From positions 77,034-141,033 of the forward strand of contig JAWSUY010000029.1 of NCBI GenBank assembly GCA_033852175.1: a stretch of DNA of 64,000 nt. Direction: 5' to 3'. The stretch comes from Agarilytica sp033852175 (GTDB lineage: Bacteria; Pseudomonadota; Gammaproteobacteria; Pseudomonadales; Cellvibrionaceae). The stretch's first letter is position 1; each line of letters starts with the position of its first letter. Below are positions 34,420-44,073 of this stretch, piece after piece. The notes under the pieces are model-generated. The model searched no databases. It had not been told where the DNA came from and saw nothing but the letters and a program-made list of their open reading frames with translations. The position numbers and the translations under genes are program-made.

Positions 34420-37400
34420 ATGAGTCACTTTTTAGACAAGCTGCGCTTTTTCAATGTTAAAAAATCCAGCTTCTCCGACGACCACGGCGTTACTACGAAT
34501 GAAGATCGTAGTTGGGAAGACGGCTACCGCAAGCGCTGGCAGCACGACAAAATCGTACGTTCGACCCACGGGGTGAACTGTACGGGTTCGTGTAGCTGGA
34601 AAGTTTACGTAAAAGACGGCCTTGTGACCTGGGAAACCCAACAAACCGATTACCCTCGCACCCGCCCAGACCTACCGAACCACGAACCACGAGGCTGCCC
34701 TCGCGGCGCAAGTTACAGCTGGTATATCTACAGCGCTAACCGCTTGAAGTACCCCAAAGTTCGTAAGCACTTGCTTGAATTGTGGCGCGAAGCCAAAACC
34801 GTTCACAGCGACCCAGTTAAAGCCTGGGAATCCATCGTTACTGACCCAGTTAAAACCAAAGGCTACAAAAGTAAACGCGGTATGGGCGGCTTAGTTCGCT
34901 CAGACTGGAAAGAAGTTAACGAGATCATTGCATCCGCTAACATTTATACGGCGAAAGAGTACGGCCCGGATCGTATTTCTGGCTTCTCACCCATTCCGGC
35001 GATGTCGATGGTGAGCTACGCAGCCGGCTCGCGCTACCTTTCATTAATTGGTGGTAACTGTTTAAGTTTCTACGATTGGTACTGCGATTTACCGCCAGCC
35101 TCTCCTCAAATCTGGGGCGAACAAACCGACGTACCTGAATCTGCTGACTGGTATAACTCCGGCTATATTATTGCTTGGGGTTCAAACGTTCCTCAAACAC
35201 GTACACCTGATGCTCACTTCTTTACAGAAGTTCGCTATAAAGGTACGAAGACGGTTGCTGTCACTCCGGATTACTCGGAAGTTGCCAAACTTACCGATGA
35301 GTGGATACCCGCAAAACAAGGAACCGATGCTGCTGTTGCGATGGCCATGGGCCACGTGATCTTAAAAGAATTCCATATTGACAAGCCGAGCGCTTACTTT
35401 AAAGAATACGTCCGCACCACTACCGATTTCCCTTATCTTGTTAGGCTACTACCCTCCGATCAAGGTTTGCAGCAAGGGGCCTTCCTTCGCGCTAGCGACC
35501 TTAGCGATAATCTCGGTCAAGAAAACAACCCAGAATGGAAAACAATTGCTCTCGACGAGAAGAGCAATCAGTTGGTTTCACCAACAGGCTCTATTGGCTA
35601 CCGCTGGGGCCAAAGCGGCAAGTGGAACATTGAACAAAAAGATGGCGCTACTGGTGCCGACCTCGAACTAGCACTATCTCTAAAAGATAAGTCAGACGAA
35701 GTGGTCGAAGTGGCTTTCCCGTACTTCGGTGCGAAAGAGCATGAATATAAGTACTTCGCCCATACCGATCACGATGAAGTGCAAATGCGTAAGGTTCCAG
35801 CCAAGCGCATCACGCTCGCTGATGGCACTGAAACGCTTGTTGCGACTGTTTATGACTTAACGCTTGCTAACTACGCTGTTGAGCACGGTCTAGACTGCCC
35901 TAACTCAGCTAAATCATTCGACGATGACGTACCTTACACGCCAGCATGGCAAGAAAAAATTACCGGCGTTCCTCGCGAACAAATCATCAAAATCGCATTA
36001 GAGTTTGGCGATAACGCCAATAAAACTCGCGGACGCTCGATGATTATTATCGGTGCAGCAATGAACCACTGGTACAACATGGACATGAATTACCGTGGCG
36101 TCATCAACATGCTGATGATGTGTGGCTGTATCGGCCAGTCTGGCGGCGGTTGGGCTCACTATGTTGGGCAAGAGAAATTACGCCCTCAATGTGGCTGGTT
36201 ACCACTCGCATTTGGTTTGGATTGGCAGCGCCCACCGCGCCAAATGAACGGCACTTCGTTCTTCTATAACCACTCAGATCAATGGCGCTACGAAAAACTT
36301 GAAATGGCTGAAGTGGTTTCTCCACTGGCAGACAAGGATAAGTGGACGGGTTCCATTATCGATTTTAATACTCGTGCAGAACGCATGGGCTGGTTGCCGT
36401 CGGCGCCTCAGTTTGGCGTGAACCCTTTAGACTTAGTGAAACAAGCCGAAGAAAAAGGTGTTGATCCTAAAGACTACGTTACTCAATCGCTGAAAGACGG
36501 TGATTTAAAGTTCGCGTGTGAAGATCCAGACGACCCCAAAAACTACCCACGCAACATGTTTATTTGGCGTTCTAACTTACTCGGTTCATCCGGTAAGGGA
36601 CACGAATACATGCTGCGTCACTTGCTTGGCACCACTCACGGCTTAATGGGTAAAGATCTCGGTGAATCCGGCGAGAAAAAACCTGAAGATGTGAAATGGC
36701 ATGATGATGCACCGGAAGGAAAAGTCGACCTACTGGTGACTTTAGACTTCCGCATGTCCACGACCTGCCTATACTCAGACATCGTTCTACCAACGGCAAC
36801 GTGGTACGAGAAAGACGATATGAATACTTCGGATATGCACCCGTTTATTCACCCCTTAAGTAAAGCGGTTGATCCGGTTTGGGAATCGAAAAGTGACTGG
36901 GATATATTTAAAGGTTTAGCGAAATCTTTCTCTGAACTTTGCGTTGGTCACTTAGGCGTCGAAAAAGACGTGGTCAGCGTACCACTTCAACATGACACCC
37001 CTACCGAACTTGCACAACCAGACGGCGTAAAAGCCTGGTGGAAAGGCGAGTGTGATTTAATTCCCGGCAAAACAGCGCCCAACTTTATGGTAGTTGAACG
37101 CGACTATCCAAACACCTTCAAGCGCTTTACCTCGCTTGGCCCCATGCTCGAAAAATTGGGTAACGGCGGAAAAGGTGTTAATTGGAATACTGACGACGAA
37201 GTTAAATTTTTGGGTGAGCTTAACTATAAGCACACAGAAGAAGGCGCTCACAAAGGCCGACCTAAAATTGAATCGGCTATTGATGCCTGTGAAGTGATTC
37301 TAAGCTTAGCTCCTGAAACTAACGGCCAAGTGGCTGTAAAAGCATGGGATGCGCTTTCGACAATTACCGGTATTGATCACACACATTTGGCGAAGCCGAA

Positions 37401-38166
37401 AGAAGATGAAAAGATTCGTTTCCGCGATATCGTTGCGCAGCCACGCAAAATCATTAGCTCCCCGACATGGTCTGGACTTGAAGATGAGCACGTGTCTTAC
37501 AACGCGGGCTACACCAATGTTCATGAGAGTATCCCCTGGAGGACAGTAACCGGTCGTCAGCAGTTCTACCAAGATCACGAGTGGATGCGCGACTTTGGCG
37601 AAACACAATGCTTATACAAGCCGCCAATTAATACAAAAACTGTCAATCCACTGCTCAACAAAAAACCGAACGGCAACAAAGAACTGGTATTGAACTGGAT
37701 TACGCCTCACCAAAAATGGGGCATTCATTCAACATATAGTGATAACTTGTTAATGCTGACGCTTTCACGTGGCGGCCCTATTGTTTGGATCAGTGAAGTC
37801 GATGCGAAGAAAGCCGATATCGTAGATAACGATTGGATCGAACTGTTCAACGTGAACGGATCGGTTACAGCACGTGCAGTTGTTTCTCAACGTGTGCCAG
37901 AAGGCATGAGCATGATGTATCACGCTCAAGAGCGAATCGTGAATATTCCAGGTTCAGAAACCACAAAAACACGCGGCGGCATACACAATTCCGTTACTCG
38001 CGCAGTGATGAAACCAACCCACATGATCGGTGGTTACGCTCAGCAATCTTACGGTTTCAACTACTACGGCACGGTAGGTTGTAACCGAGATGAATTTGTT
38101 ATCGCTCGTAAGATGAGCAAGATTGACTGGCTTGATGACGAACCAGCAGCAGTGGAGGAGAAGTAA
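34420..38166 (+). CDS. narG: Respiratory nitrate reductase alpha subunit
   Basis: The protein has 1248 residues, the normal size. His50, Cys54, Cys58 and Cys93 form the His-ligated FS0 iron-sulfur site (STHGVNCTGSC, RGCPRGASYSW). Asp223 in YDWYCDLPPASPQ is the molybdenum ligand. It binds the bis-MGD cofactor and reduces nitrate to nitrite on the cytoplasmic side of the membrane. It is the first gene of narGHJI, ending one base before the narH start codon. Confidence 0.98.
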   Translation: MSHFLDKLRFFNVKKSSFSDDHGVTTNEDRSWEDGYRKRWQHDKIVRSTHGVNCTGSCSWKVYVKDGLVTWETQQTDYPRTRPDLPNHEPRGCPRGASYSWYIYSANRLKYPKVRKHLLELWREAKTVHSDPVKAWESIVTDPVKTKGYKSKRGMGGLVRSDWKEVNEIIASANIYTAKEYGPDRISGFSPIPAMSMVSYAAGSRYLSLIGGNCLSFYDWYCDLPPASPQIWGEQTDVPESADWYNSGYIIAWGSNVPQTRTPDAHFFTEVRYKGTKTVAVTPDYSEVAKLTDEWIPAKQGTDAAVAMAMGHVILKEFHIDKPSAYFKEYVRTTTDFPYLVRLLPSDQGLQQGAFLRASDLSDNLGQENNPEWKTIALDEKSNQLVSPTGSIGYRWGQSGKWNIEQKDGATGADLELALSLKDKSDEVVEVAFPYFGAKEHEYKYFAHTDHDEVQMRKVPAKRITLADGTETLVATVYDLTLANYAVEHGLDCPNSAKSFDDDVPYTPAWQEKITGVPREQIIKIALEFGDNANKTRGRSMIIIGAAMNHWYNMDMNYRGVINMLMMCGCIGQSGGGWAHYVGQEKLRPQCGWLPLAFGLDWQRPPRQMNGTSFFYNHSDQWRYEKLEMAEVVSPLADKDKWTGSIIDFNTRAERMGWLPSAPQFGVNPLDLVKQAEEKGVDPKDYVTQSLKDGDLKFACEDPDDPKNYPRNMFIWRSNLLGSSGKGHEYMLRHLLGTTHGLMGKDLGESGEKKPEDVKWHDDAPEGKVDLLVTLDFRMSTTCLYSDIVLPTATWYEKDDMNTSDMHPFIHPLSKAVDPVWESKSDWDIFKGLAKSFSELCVGHLGVEKDVVSVPLQHDTPTELAQPDGVKAWWKGECDLIPGKTAPNFMVVERDYPNTFKRFTSLGPMLEKLGNGGKGVNWNTDDEVKFLGELNYKHTEEGAHKGRPKIESAIDACEVILSLAPETNGQVAVKAWDALSTITGIDHTHLAKPKEDEKIRFRDIVAQPRKIISSPTWSGLEDEHVSYNAGYTNVHESIPWRTVTGRQQFYQDHEWMRDFGETQCLYKPPINTKTVNPLLNKKPNGNKELVLNWITPHQKWGIHSTYSDNLLMLTLSRGGPIVWISEVDAKKADIVDNDWIELFNVNGSVTARAVVSQRVPEGMSMMYHAQERIVNIPGSETTKTRGGIHNSVTRAVMKPTHMIGGYAQQSYGFNYYGTVGCNRDEFVIARKMSKIDWLDDEPAAVEEK

Positions 38167-38167
38167 T

Positions 38168-39703
38168 ATGAAAATTCGCGCACAAATAGGCATGGTCCTA
38201 AACCTAGACAAATGTATTGGTTGCCATACTTGCTCCATCACATGTAAAAACGTTTGGACCAGTCGCGACGGCGTCGAATACGCCTGGTTCAACAATGTTG
38301 AAACGAAGCCTGGCATTGGCTTCCCGAAAGAATGGGAAAACCAAGCTAAGTGGAACGGCGGCTGGGTTCGCAAGAATGGCAAGCTTGAGCCTAAACAAGG
38401 CGGTAAGCTACGCATCTTGGCGAATATTTTCGCTAACCCAGATTTACCAGAAATCGATGACTACTATGAACCTTTCGATTTCGATTACGAACACCTACAC
38501 AACGCTCCAGAAAGTAAGCATCAGCCCGTTGCTCGCCCACGCTCTTTGATCACCGGCAAGCGTATGGAAAAAATTAACTGGGGTCCAAACTGGGAAGAAA
38601 TTCTCGGTACCGAGTTTGAAAAACGCAGCGTTGATGTCAACTTTAATGAAGTTGCCCAAAAAGAAATTTACGGCGAATTCGAAAAAACCTTCATGATGTA
38701 TTTGCCACGCCTGTGTGAGCATTGCTTGAACCCAACTTGCGTAGCCAGTTGTCCGAGCGGTGCCATCTATAAGCGTGACGAAGACGGCATAGTGCTTATC
38801 GACCAAGATAAGTGTCGCGGCTGGCGCATGTGTGTTTCAGGTTGTCCGTACAAAAAGATTTATTACAATTGGAACACCGGCAAATCAGAAAAATGTACTT
38901 TCTGTTACCCACGTATTGAAGCGGGCCAACCGACTGTCTGCTCTGAAACGTGCGTGGGCCGTATTCGCTACCTCGGCGTTTTACTTTACGATGCCGACAA
39001 AATTGAAGCGGCTGCGAACGTTGAACTTGAAAAAGATCTTTATCAGGCGCAGCTGGATATATTCCTTGATCCACATGATCCAGAAGTTCAAGAAGCCGCT
39101 CGAAAAGAAGGCATTCCTGACGGCTGGCTAGAAGCCGCTAAAGGCTCCCCGGTTTATAAAATGGCGATGGACTGGAAAGTTGCGTTACCACTACACCCTG
39201 AGTACCGCACCTTGCCAATGGTTTGGTATGTTCCACCATTATCACCGATCCAAAACTCGGCTCAAGAAGGTCGCATTGGCATCAATGGTGTTATCCCTGA
39301 TTTGAAATCATTGCGTATTCCCATTCGCTATCTCGCCAACCTACTAACGGCTGGTGAAGAAGAGCCCGTTATTACAGCTCTAGAACGCATGCTCGCGATG
39401 CGTGCATTTAAACGCTCGCAACAAGTTGATGGCGAAGAAGATTTAGAAGTATTGAAACGCGTGGGTCTTACAGAGCTACAAGTTGAAGATATGTACCGCT
39501 TTATGGCGATCGCGAACTACGAAGATCGTTTTGTAGTTCCCACCAGCCACCAAGCCTACGCAGAAAAAGCCTACAGCATGAAGAGCAGCTGCGGCTTCAC
39601 CTTTGGCAATAACTGTAGCGACGGGAATAACGGTGTAAATATCTTTGGCGGCAAAAAACAGAGCAACCGTAAGTTGATTGCGGTTTCTACCGGAGACGAG
39701 TAA
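38168..39703 (+). CDS. narH: Respiratory nitrate reductase beta subunit
   Basis: The start at 38,168 follows GGAGGAG located in the end of narG. The 511-residue protein carries four Cys clusters: CIGCHTCSITC, CEHCLNPTCVASCPSG, CRGWRMCVSGCPYKK (the Trp in place of a Cys gives the 3Fe-4S centre) and CTFCYPRIEAGQPTVC. It passes electrons from NarI to NarG. Its stop codon overlaps the narJ start by one base. Confidence 0.98.
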   Translation: MKIRAQIGMVLNLDKCIGCHTCSITCKNVWTSRDGVEYAWFNNVETKPGIGFPKEWENQAKWNGGWVRKNGKLEPKQGGKLRILANIFANPDLPEIDDYYEPFDFDYEHLHNAPESKHQPVARPRSLITGKRMEKINWGPNWEEILGTEFEKRSVDVNFNEVAQKEIYGEFEKTFMMYLPRLCEHCLNPTCVASCPSGAIYKRDEDGIVLIDQDKCRGWRMCVSGCPYKKIYYNWNTGKSEKCTFCYPRIEAGQPTVCSETCVGRIRYLGVLLYDADKIEAAANVELEKDLYQAQLDIFLDPHDPEVQEAARKEGIPDGWLEAAKGSPVYKMAMDWKVALPLHPEYRTLPMVWYVPPLSPIQNSAQEGRIGINGVIPDLKSLRIPIRYLANLLTAGEEEPVITALERMLAMRAFKRSQQVDGEEDLEVLKRVGLTELQVEDMYRFMAIANYEDRFVVPTSHQAYAEKAYSMKSSCGFTFGNNCSDGNNGVNIFGGKKQSNRKLIAVSTGDE

Positions 39704-40455
39704 TGGATATTATTGCCGTACTCTCGCGCTTACTTGACTACCCTAGTGCCTCTTTACACGAGCATGAACAAGAGATTTTGCAGATCATCGCAGATGCAGA
39801 CATTAAGCCCGCACTTAAAGATAAGACGCGAGCTTTTGTTCAAGAAAAATTTCAGCAAAAGCTGCTGGACTGGCAGTCCGATTACGATGGACTGTTTGAA
39901 CGTGGCCGCTCTTTAGGTTTGTGGTTGTTTGAACATGTGCACGGCGAAAGCCGTGACCGTGGCCAAGCAATGGTCGATTTAATGGCGCAGTACCGCGAAG
40001 CCAATTTAGAAATTTCGCAACACGAGCTACCGGACTACATTCCGTTGTTTTTGGAATTCACGGCTACGCAAGGCCCTGAAAATGTGAAATCGTGGCTGGG
40101 TGATGTGGAGCATATTTTTGCCCTGCTGCAAGTTCGTCTCGAAAAACGTGACAGTAGTTACAGTGTGCTTTTCGAAATATTACTCGACATCTGCGATTCC
40201 GAGGTCGATATAGAAGCCATACGTGAGCAGTGCGGTAAAGATAAGCCTGATCACACCAATGAAGCTCTGGATAAAGAATGGGAAGAGGAAGAAGTTACTT
40301 TTGGTGCTGAGTCGCTGGAAAAAAGCTGCGAACAATCCAAGAGAAAGCCTAGCGAAAAACAACGCAAAGACCTCGACATCCCCGTTCATTGGGTCGGCTT
40401 TGAAAACGCCGACGAACAAGCCCCTAATAAAAACACCAGCGAGAGGAATTCGTAA
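39703..40455 (+). CDS. narJ: Nitrate reductase assembly chaperone
   Basis: The protein has 250 residues and the all-helical NarJ/TorD fold. The conserved segments LSRLLDYPS, RGRSLGLWLFEHVHGESRDRG and the hydrophobic stretch LPDYIPLFLEF are present. It binds NarG for molybdenum cofactor insertion and is not part of the final enzyme. The last 60 residues are charged and unusually long. It overlaps both neighbours by one base. Confidence 0.95.
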   Translation: MDIIAVLSRLLDYPSASLHEHEQEILQIIADADIKPALKDKTRAFVQEKFQQKLLDWQSDYDGLFERGRSLGLWLFEHVHGESRDRGQAMVDLMAQYREANLEISQHELPDYIPLFLEFTATQGPENVKSWLGDVEHIFALLQVRLEKRDSSYSVLFEILLDICDSEVDIEAIREQCGKDKPDHTNEALDKEWEEEEVTFGAESLEKSCEQSKRKPSEKQRKDLDIPVHWVGFENADEQAPNKNTSERNS

Positions 40456-41138
40456 TGAATGATCTAAATCATTTGCTGTTTGGACTATACCCTTACATCG
40501 CCGCCACAGTATTTCTTGTCGGCTCTTTGATTCGCTATGATCGCGAACAGTACACATGGAAAACCGGCTCAAGCCAAACACTTGAAAGTAAGCTTCTACG
40601 CAAAGGTAGCCCGGCTTTTCATATTGGTATTATTTGTGTACTCGCCGGTCACTTTGTTGGCTTACTGACGCCTCACCAAGTGTGGGACTTTGTTGGTTTA
40701 ACTGCTCCAGTTAAACAAATCATTGCGATGAGTGCGGGTGGATTTTTTGGTGTTATTTGCCTTTACGGCATGAGCATTCTTATTTATCGCCGCATGACGA
40801 ATGATCGAGTTAAAGCCAATACCAGCCCAATGGATGCGGCAATTATGCTGATGTTGCTGGCTCAATTGTTACTTGGATTAATTTCGATATTTGTCTCTTT
40901 CGGACATATGGACGGCGAAGAGATGCTGAAGTTAATGGCTTGGGCACAAAACATCGTAATATTTAATCCGACGATCGCAGCTGCCAGCATGGAGAGCGTT
41001 CACATTATCTTCAAATTGCACATATTCTTGGGCATGTGCTTATTCGTGGCTTTCCCATTCTCACGCTTAGTCCACGTTTGGAGCGTTCCAGCCAAGTATG
41101 TGATGCGTAACTATCAAGTTGTTCGCACACGTACGTAA
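40455..41138 (+). CDS. narI: Respiratory nitrate reductase gamma subunit (cytochrome b)
   Basis: The protein has 227 residues and five membrane helices. Haem ligands are in place: His56 and His66 in AFHIGIICVLAGHF, and His189 and His207 in KLHIFLG and RLVHVWS, with the same 18-residue spacing as in E. coli. It oxidises quinol on the periplasmic side and feeds electrons to NarH. Confidence 0.97.
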   Translation: MNDLNHLLFGLYPYIAATVFLVGSLIRYDREQYTWKTGSSQTLESKLLRKGSPAFHIGIICVLAGHFVGLLTPHQVWDFVGLTAPVKQIIAMSAGGFFGVICLYGMSILIYRRMTNDRVKANTSPMDAAIMLMLLAQLLLGLISIFVSFGHMDGEEMLKLMAWAQNIVIFNPTIAAASMESVHIIFKLHIFLGMCLFVAFPFSRLVHVWSVPAKYVMRNYQVVRTRT

Positions 41139-41247
41139 GAAAATTTGCCAGTAACAGTTGCCTAGCGGCATATTTTCTAGCCGCTAGACAATAGCACGGA
41201 GCTTATATTGAAGGCCCTAGAGCAAGAAGAGCAGAGAGACGAAAAAA

Positions 41248-42000
41248 ATGATTGAAGTAAATGGGACATCAATAAGCGAATCGGATATCGGTAAGGAAAT
41301 GCAGTACCACCCTGCCGAGAGCCAACGCGCCTCTATGATCAAAGCCAGCGAGTCTTTGATCATTACCGAGCTCATGAAACAGAAAGCAGAATCTCTCGGC
41401 GTTACGACCGATGACCAGGGCGAATATGTTGAGCAACTTTTTGAGAAAGAAGTTGCCTTCCCTGAAGCGTCCGATGAAGAGTGTAAGGTCTACTTCGAGC
41501 AGCATCGAGAGAAACTTAGCACCTCACCACTTTTGGATGCTAAACATATTCTACTTGCCTGCAAAAAAGACGACGATACCGCTCGCTCACTTGCCAAGAT
41601 ACAAGCTAAAGAAATCCTTGCTCAGTTAGAAACTTCTCCCGATGACTTCGGTAAACTGGCAGAGCAGTACTCGCTTTGCTCATCCGCTAAAGTGGGTGGC
41701 AGCCTGGGTCAGATCAGTCGCGGACAAACGGTTCCTGAATTTGAGCGGCAGGTGTTTAATTGCAGCCCAGGGCTTATCAAAGCGCCTATCGAAAGCCGCT
41801 ACGGCATTCATATAGTGCACATCCAACATCGTGTTGAAGGCCGCCAGCTGCCTTATGATCAGGTTTCAGAGAAAGTCTCTACCTACCTTAATGACCGTGT
41901 TCGCCATAAGGCCATTGCGCAGTACATTTCGACCTTAATAGACGAAGCCGATATTGATGGCTTTGAATTTTCGGAAGCGGATAAGAACTTTCATCACTAA
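41248..42000 (+). CDS. Parvulin-type peptidyl-prolyl isomerase (NifM-like)
   Basis: The protein has 250 residues. The parvulin domain spans about 95-195: LDAKHILLAC, FGKLAEQYSLCSSAKVGGSLGQISRGQTVPEFE and YGIHIVHIQHR are the conserved strands and loops. There is no signal peptide, so it acts in the cytoplasm. A parvulin after narI is common in pseudomonads and probably aids folding or maturation of nitrate reductase. It starts 109 bases after narI and may share its transcript. Confidence 0.88.
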   Translation: MIEVNGTSISESDIGKEMQYHPAESQRASMIKASESLIITELMKQKAESLGVTTDDQGEYVEQLFEKEVAFPEASDEECKVYFEQHREKLSTSPLLDAKHILLACKKDDDTARSLAKIQAKEILAQLETSPDDFGKLAEQYSLCSSAKVGGSLGQISRGQTVPEFERQVFNCSPGLIKAPIESRYGIHIVHIQHRVEGRQLPYDQVSEKVSTYLNDRVRHKAIAQYISTLIDEADIDGFEFSEADKNFHH

Positions 42001-42054
42001 ACTCTAAAACAACAAGCCTTTATACAGCAAGACCCAGAAACAGCAAGACGACGC

Positions 42055-42528
42055 ATGAACAAGCCACAAAGAGACTTAACACTCAGATTTTTAGCTGAGC
42101 CACAAGACGTTAACTTTGGAGGCAAGGTTCACGGTGGCGCCGTCATGAAATGGATCGATCTGGCCGCCTATGCCTGTGCCGCAGGATGGAGCGCTCGATA
42201 CTGCGTTACCGCTTATGCCGGAGATATCCGTTTTGTTTGCCCCATACATGTTGGCAGCTTGGTTGAAGTGGATGCAAAGGTTGTCTATACCGGTAACACC
42301 TCCATGCATATCGCCATCGAAGTTAATGCTTGTGACCCGAAGGCTCTTAATAGACGCTTAACGACGCACTGCATGGTGATTATGGTGGCGGTAGATGAGT
42401 CAGGCCAAAAGATCAGTATTCCGCAATGGAAGCCTGAAACTGATACCGATATAAAACTGCGCAAATCCGCGATTAAGTTAATGGATATGCGCAAGAAGAT
42501 TGAGCAAGAAATGCAGGAGAGTCTTTAA
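42055..42528 (+). CDS. Acyl-CoA thioesterase (hotdog fold)
   Basis: The protein has 157 residues. NFGGKVHGGAVMKWID is the hotdog active-site helix of the YciA/BACH-type acyl-CoA hydrolases, and YAGDIRFVCPIHVGSLVEVDAKV is the central sheet. It hydrolyses acyl-CoA to free acid in the cytosol; the chain preference cannot be told. It follows the parvulin gene by 54 bases. Confidence 0.85.
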   Translation: MNKPQRDLTLRFLAEPQDVNFGGKVHGGAVMKWIDLAAYACAAGWSARYCVTAYAGDIRFVCPIHVGSLVEVDAKVVYTGNTSMHIAIEVNACDPKALNRRLTTHCMVIMVAVDESGQKISIPQWKPETDTDIKLRKSAIKLMDMRKKIEQEMQESL

Positions 42529-42715
42529 GGCTCTCGCTTCCACGGCCTCCGTAAACATACCTACCACTGAACTACTTTCAACCCTACCGGCAATACTCCA
42601 CAATAATTACACTATGCAAAAATCCGGCATGAGCTAAAAGCTAAGCCATAACAAGTCGCTGCGTAATTGATTTGAGACAAAAGAACTGAAACCTACATGA
42701 ACGATACTATTGGTC

Positions 42716-43009
42716 ATGGAAAGACAAATTCGACCCTCCACAAAAACGGCTATGCTCGCCGCCATTCGTGAAATCCAGATAAAACTGCCATTTGAGATAT
42801 CCGACTCAGCACTGTGCGATGGCCGCTGTAACGGCTGCTCCAAGAAGCTTCTAAACTATATCGAAGGAGAAGTGACACATTGGCAGCAGAGCATCACGAA
42901 CGGAGAGGTTCCCACTTTCGGTGATATTCAGCGACTATGCCGTAGCGCCAAAAAGATAGAGAAAGCTTTACGGAAAAACACTATCCTTAGTAATATAGAT
43001 CAACCCTGA
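42716..43009 (+). CDS. Small conserved Cys-motif protein
   Basis: ATG at 42,716 gives 97 residues; a TTG two codons upstream is an alternative. The core IKLPFEISDSALCDGRCNGCSKKLLNYIE has C-x3-C-x2-C, which could bind a metal. I recall similar unnamed proteins in pseudomonads and relatives. It is followed after 11 bases by the CBS-domain gene, suggesting a two-gene unit. Confidence 0.65.
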   Translation: MERQIRPSTKTAMLAAIREIQIKLPFEISDSALCDGRCNGCSKKLLNYIEGEVTHWQQSITNGEVPTFGDIQRLCRSAKKIEKALRKNTILSNIDQP

Positions 43010-43020
43010 GGAGCAATACC

Positions 43021-43539
43021 ATGCCAAGCAATACAATTGCCAACAACGACATTCAAGACCGCCTCAACCAGCTCCCCCTAAAAGACTTCATGAGAAAGGA
43101 GCTACTAACGGCCTACGAAGGCTGGTCGATCAAAAAACTTTCTGCTTTTTTTGTTAAACATAAAATATCTGGAGCCCCCGTTATCGCTGCCGATAATGAG
43201 CTAGTTGGCGTGGTGACGCAATCCGACATTGTTCGTTTTGAAAGCCGTGAGCCTTCAGAGCGGGAGATGAAAAAGCTGGTGGAGCAGTTCTGTGGCCCTT
43301 TTGGCGGTACGATTGATCAGGCTGAAATTCGACGGATGCAAGGGAAGGCCAACGAGTACTGTACGGTCAATTCCATCATGACGCCCAGTGTAATTTCGAC
43401 AGATGTGAATACACCTCTGGAGAAAGCCTGTCATACGATTATTAAAATGGGTATTCGCCGCCTCTTCGTGACAGAAAAAGGCATACTGATCGGCGTGATC
43501 TCCGCCATGGATATACTCAAGCTCTTAGTGACTGAGTGA
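43021..43539 (+). CDS. CBS-domain pair protein
   Basis: The protein has 172 residues and a GAGGAG ribosome binding site. Two CBS motifs are seen: AYEGWSIKKLSAFFVKHKISGAPVIAADNELVGVVTQSDIVR (first) and NTPLEKACHTIIKMGIRRLFVTEKGILIGVISAMDILK (second), separated by a 35-residue insert. CBS pairs bind adenine nucleotides. No output domain is attached, so it probably acts on a partner, perhaps the small Cys protein beside it. Confidence 0.85.
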   Translation: MPSNTIANNDIQDRLNQLPLKDFMRKELLTAYEGWSIKKLSAFFVKHKISGAPVIAADNELVGVVTQSDIVRFESREPSEREMKKLVEQFCGPFGGTIDQAEIRRMQGKANEYCTVNSIMTPSVISTDVNTPLEKACHTIIKMGIRRLFVTEKGILIGVISAMDILKLLVTE

Positions 43540-44073
43540 GTTTATGCACGCTGAGGCCAATGTAACATTCTCCACTCCCTGTTGCGACCACCCTAATTAG
43601 TGGGCAGTGTTGGCTCAGCTCAATACACCTTTTACTTAACTCAACGGCAATGGTGTCTCTACCGGGAACCCCAGCTGACTCAACCAATACCCGCGCAACT
43701 GAATCCACGACTCTGGTGGGCGTCGTGAGATTCTGCTATCGCCATGCAGAATAATACACGGGTCGTATAGCTCCAGTATTACAGATGAAAAATAAGGGGT
43801 TTGCCGCGAAAGGATCATGGCAAAGGTCCTTTGGACACTCGTGAAACTTCAGATACGAATGCTGCATACCTCGAGAGAAAAAACATTTTGGTGCCAACCT
43901 AGCGCTAGAACATTTCCCCTAAGACATCATCAACCTTCCCCGGCATCTAGACACCAACACCAAGTCAACTAACATTAATAGACCTGACGACCTAAATCCT
44001 AAAGAATACTTGGCTATACCCATATATTCCTTTAGTTACTTTCTAGGTCGCAGTCTTCGCATGAGGCTTCACG
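43540..44073. other. Gene-free intergenic stretch
   Basis: No gene is supported in 534 bases. A 60-codon minus-strand frame (43,636-43,818) has mildly protein-like content but no ribosome binding site. It could be a decayed gene. Confidence 0.4.
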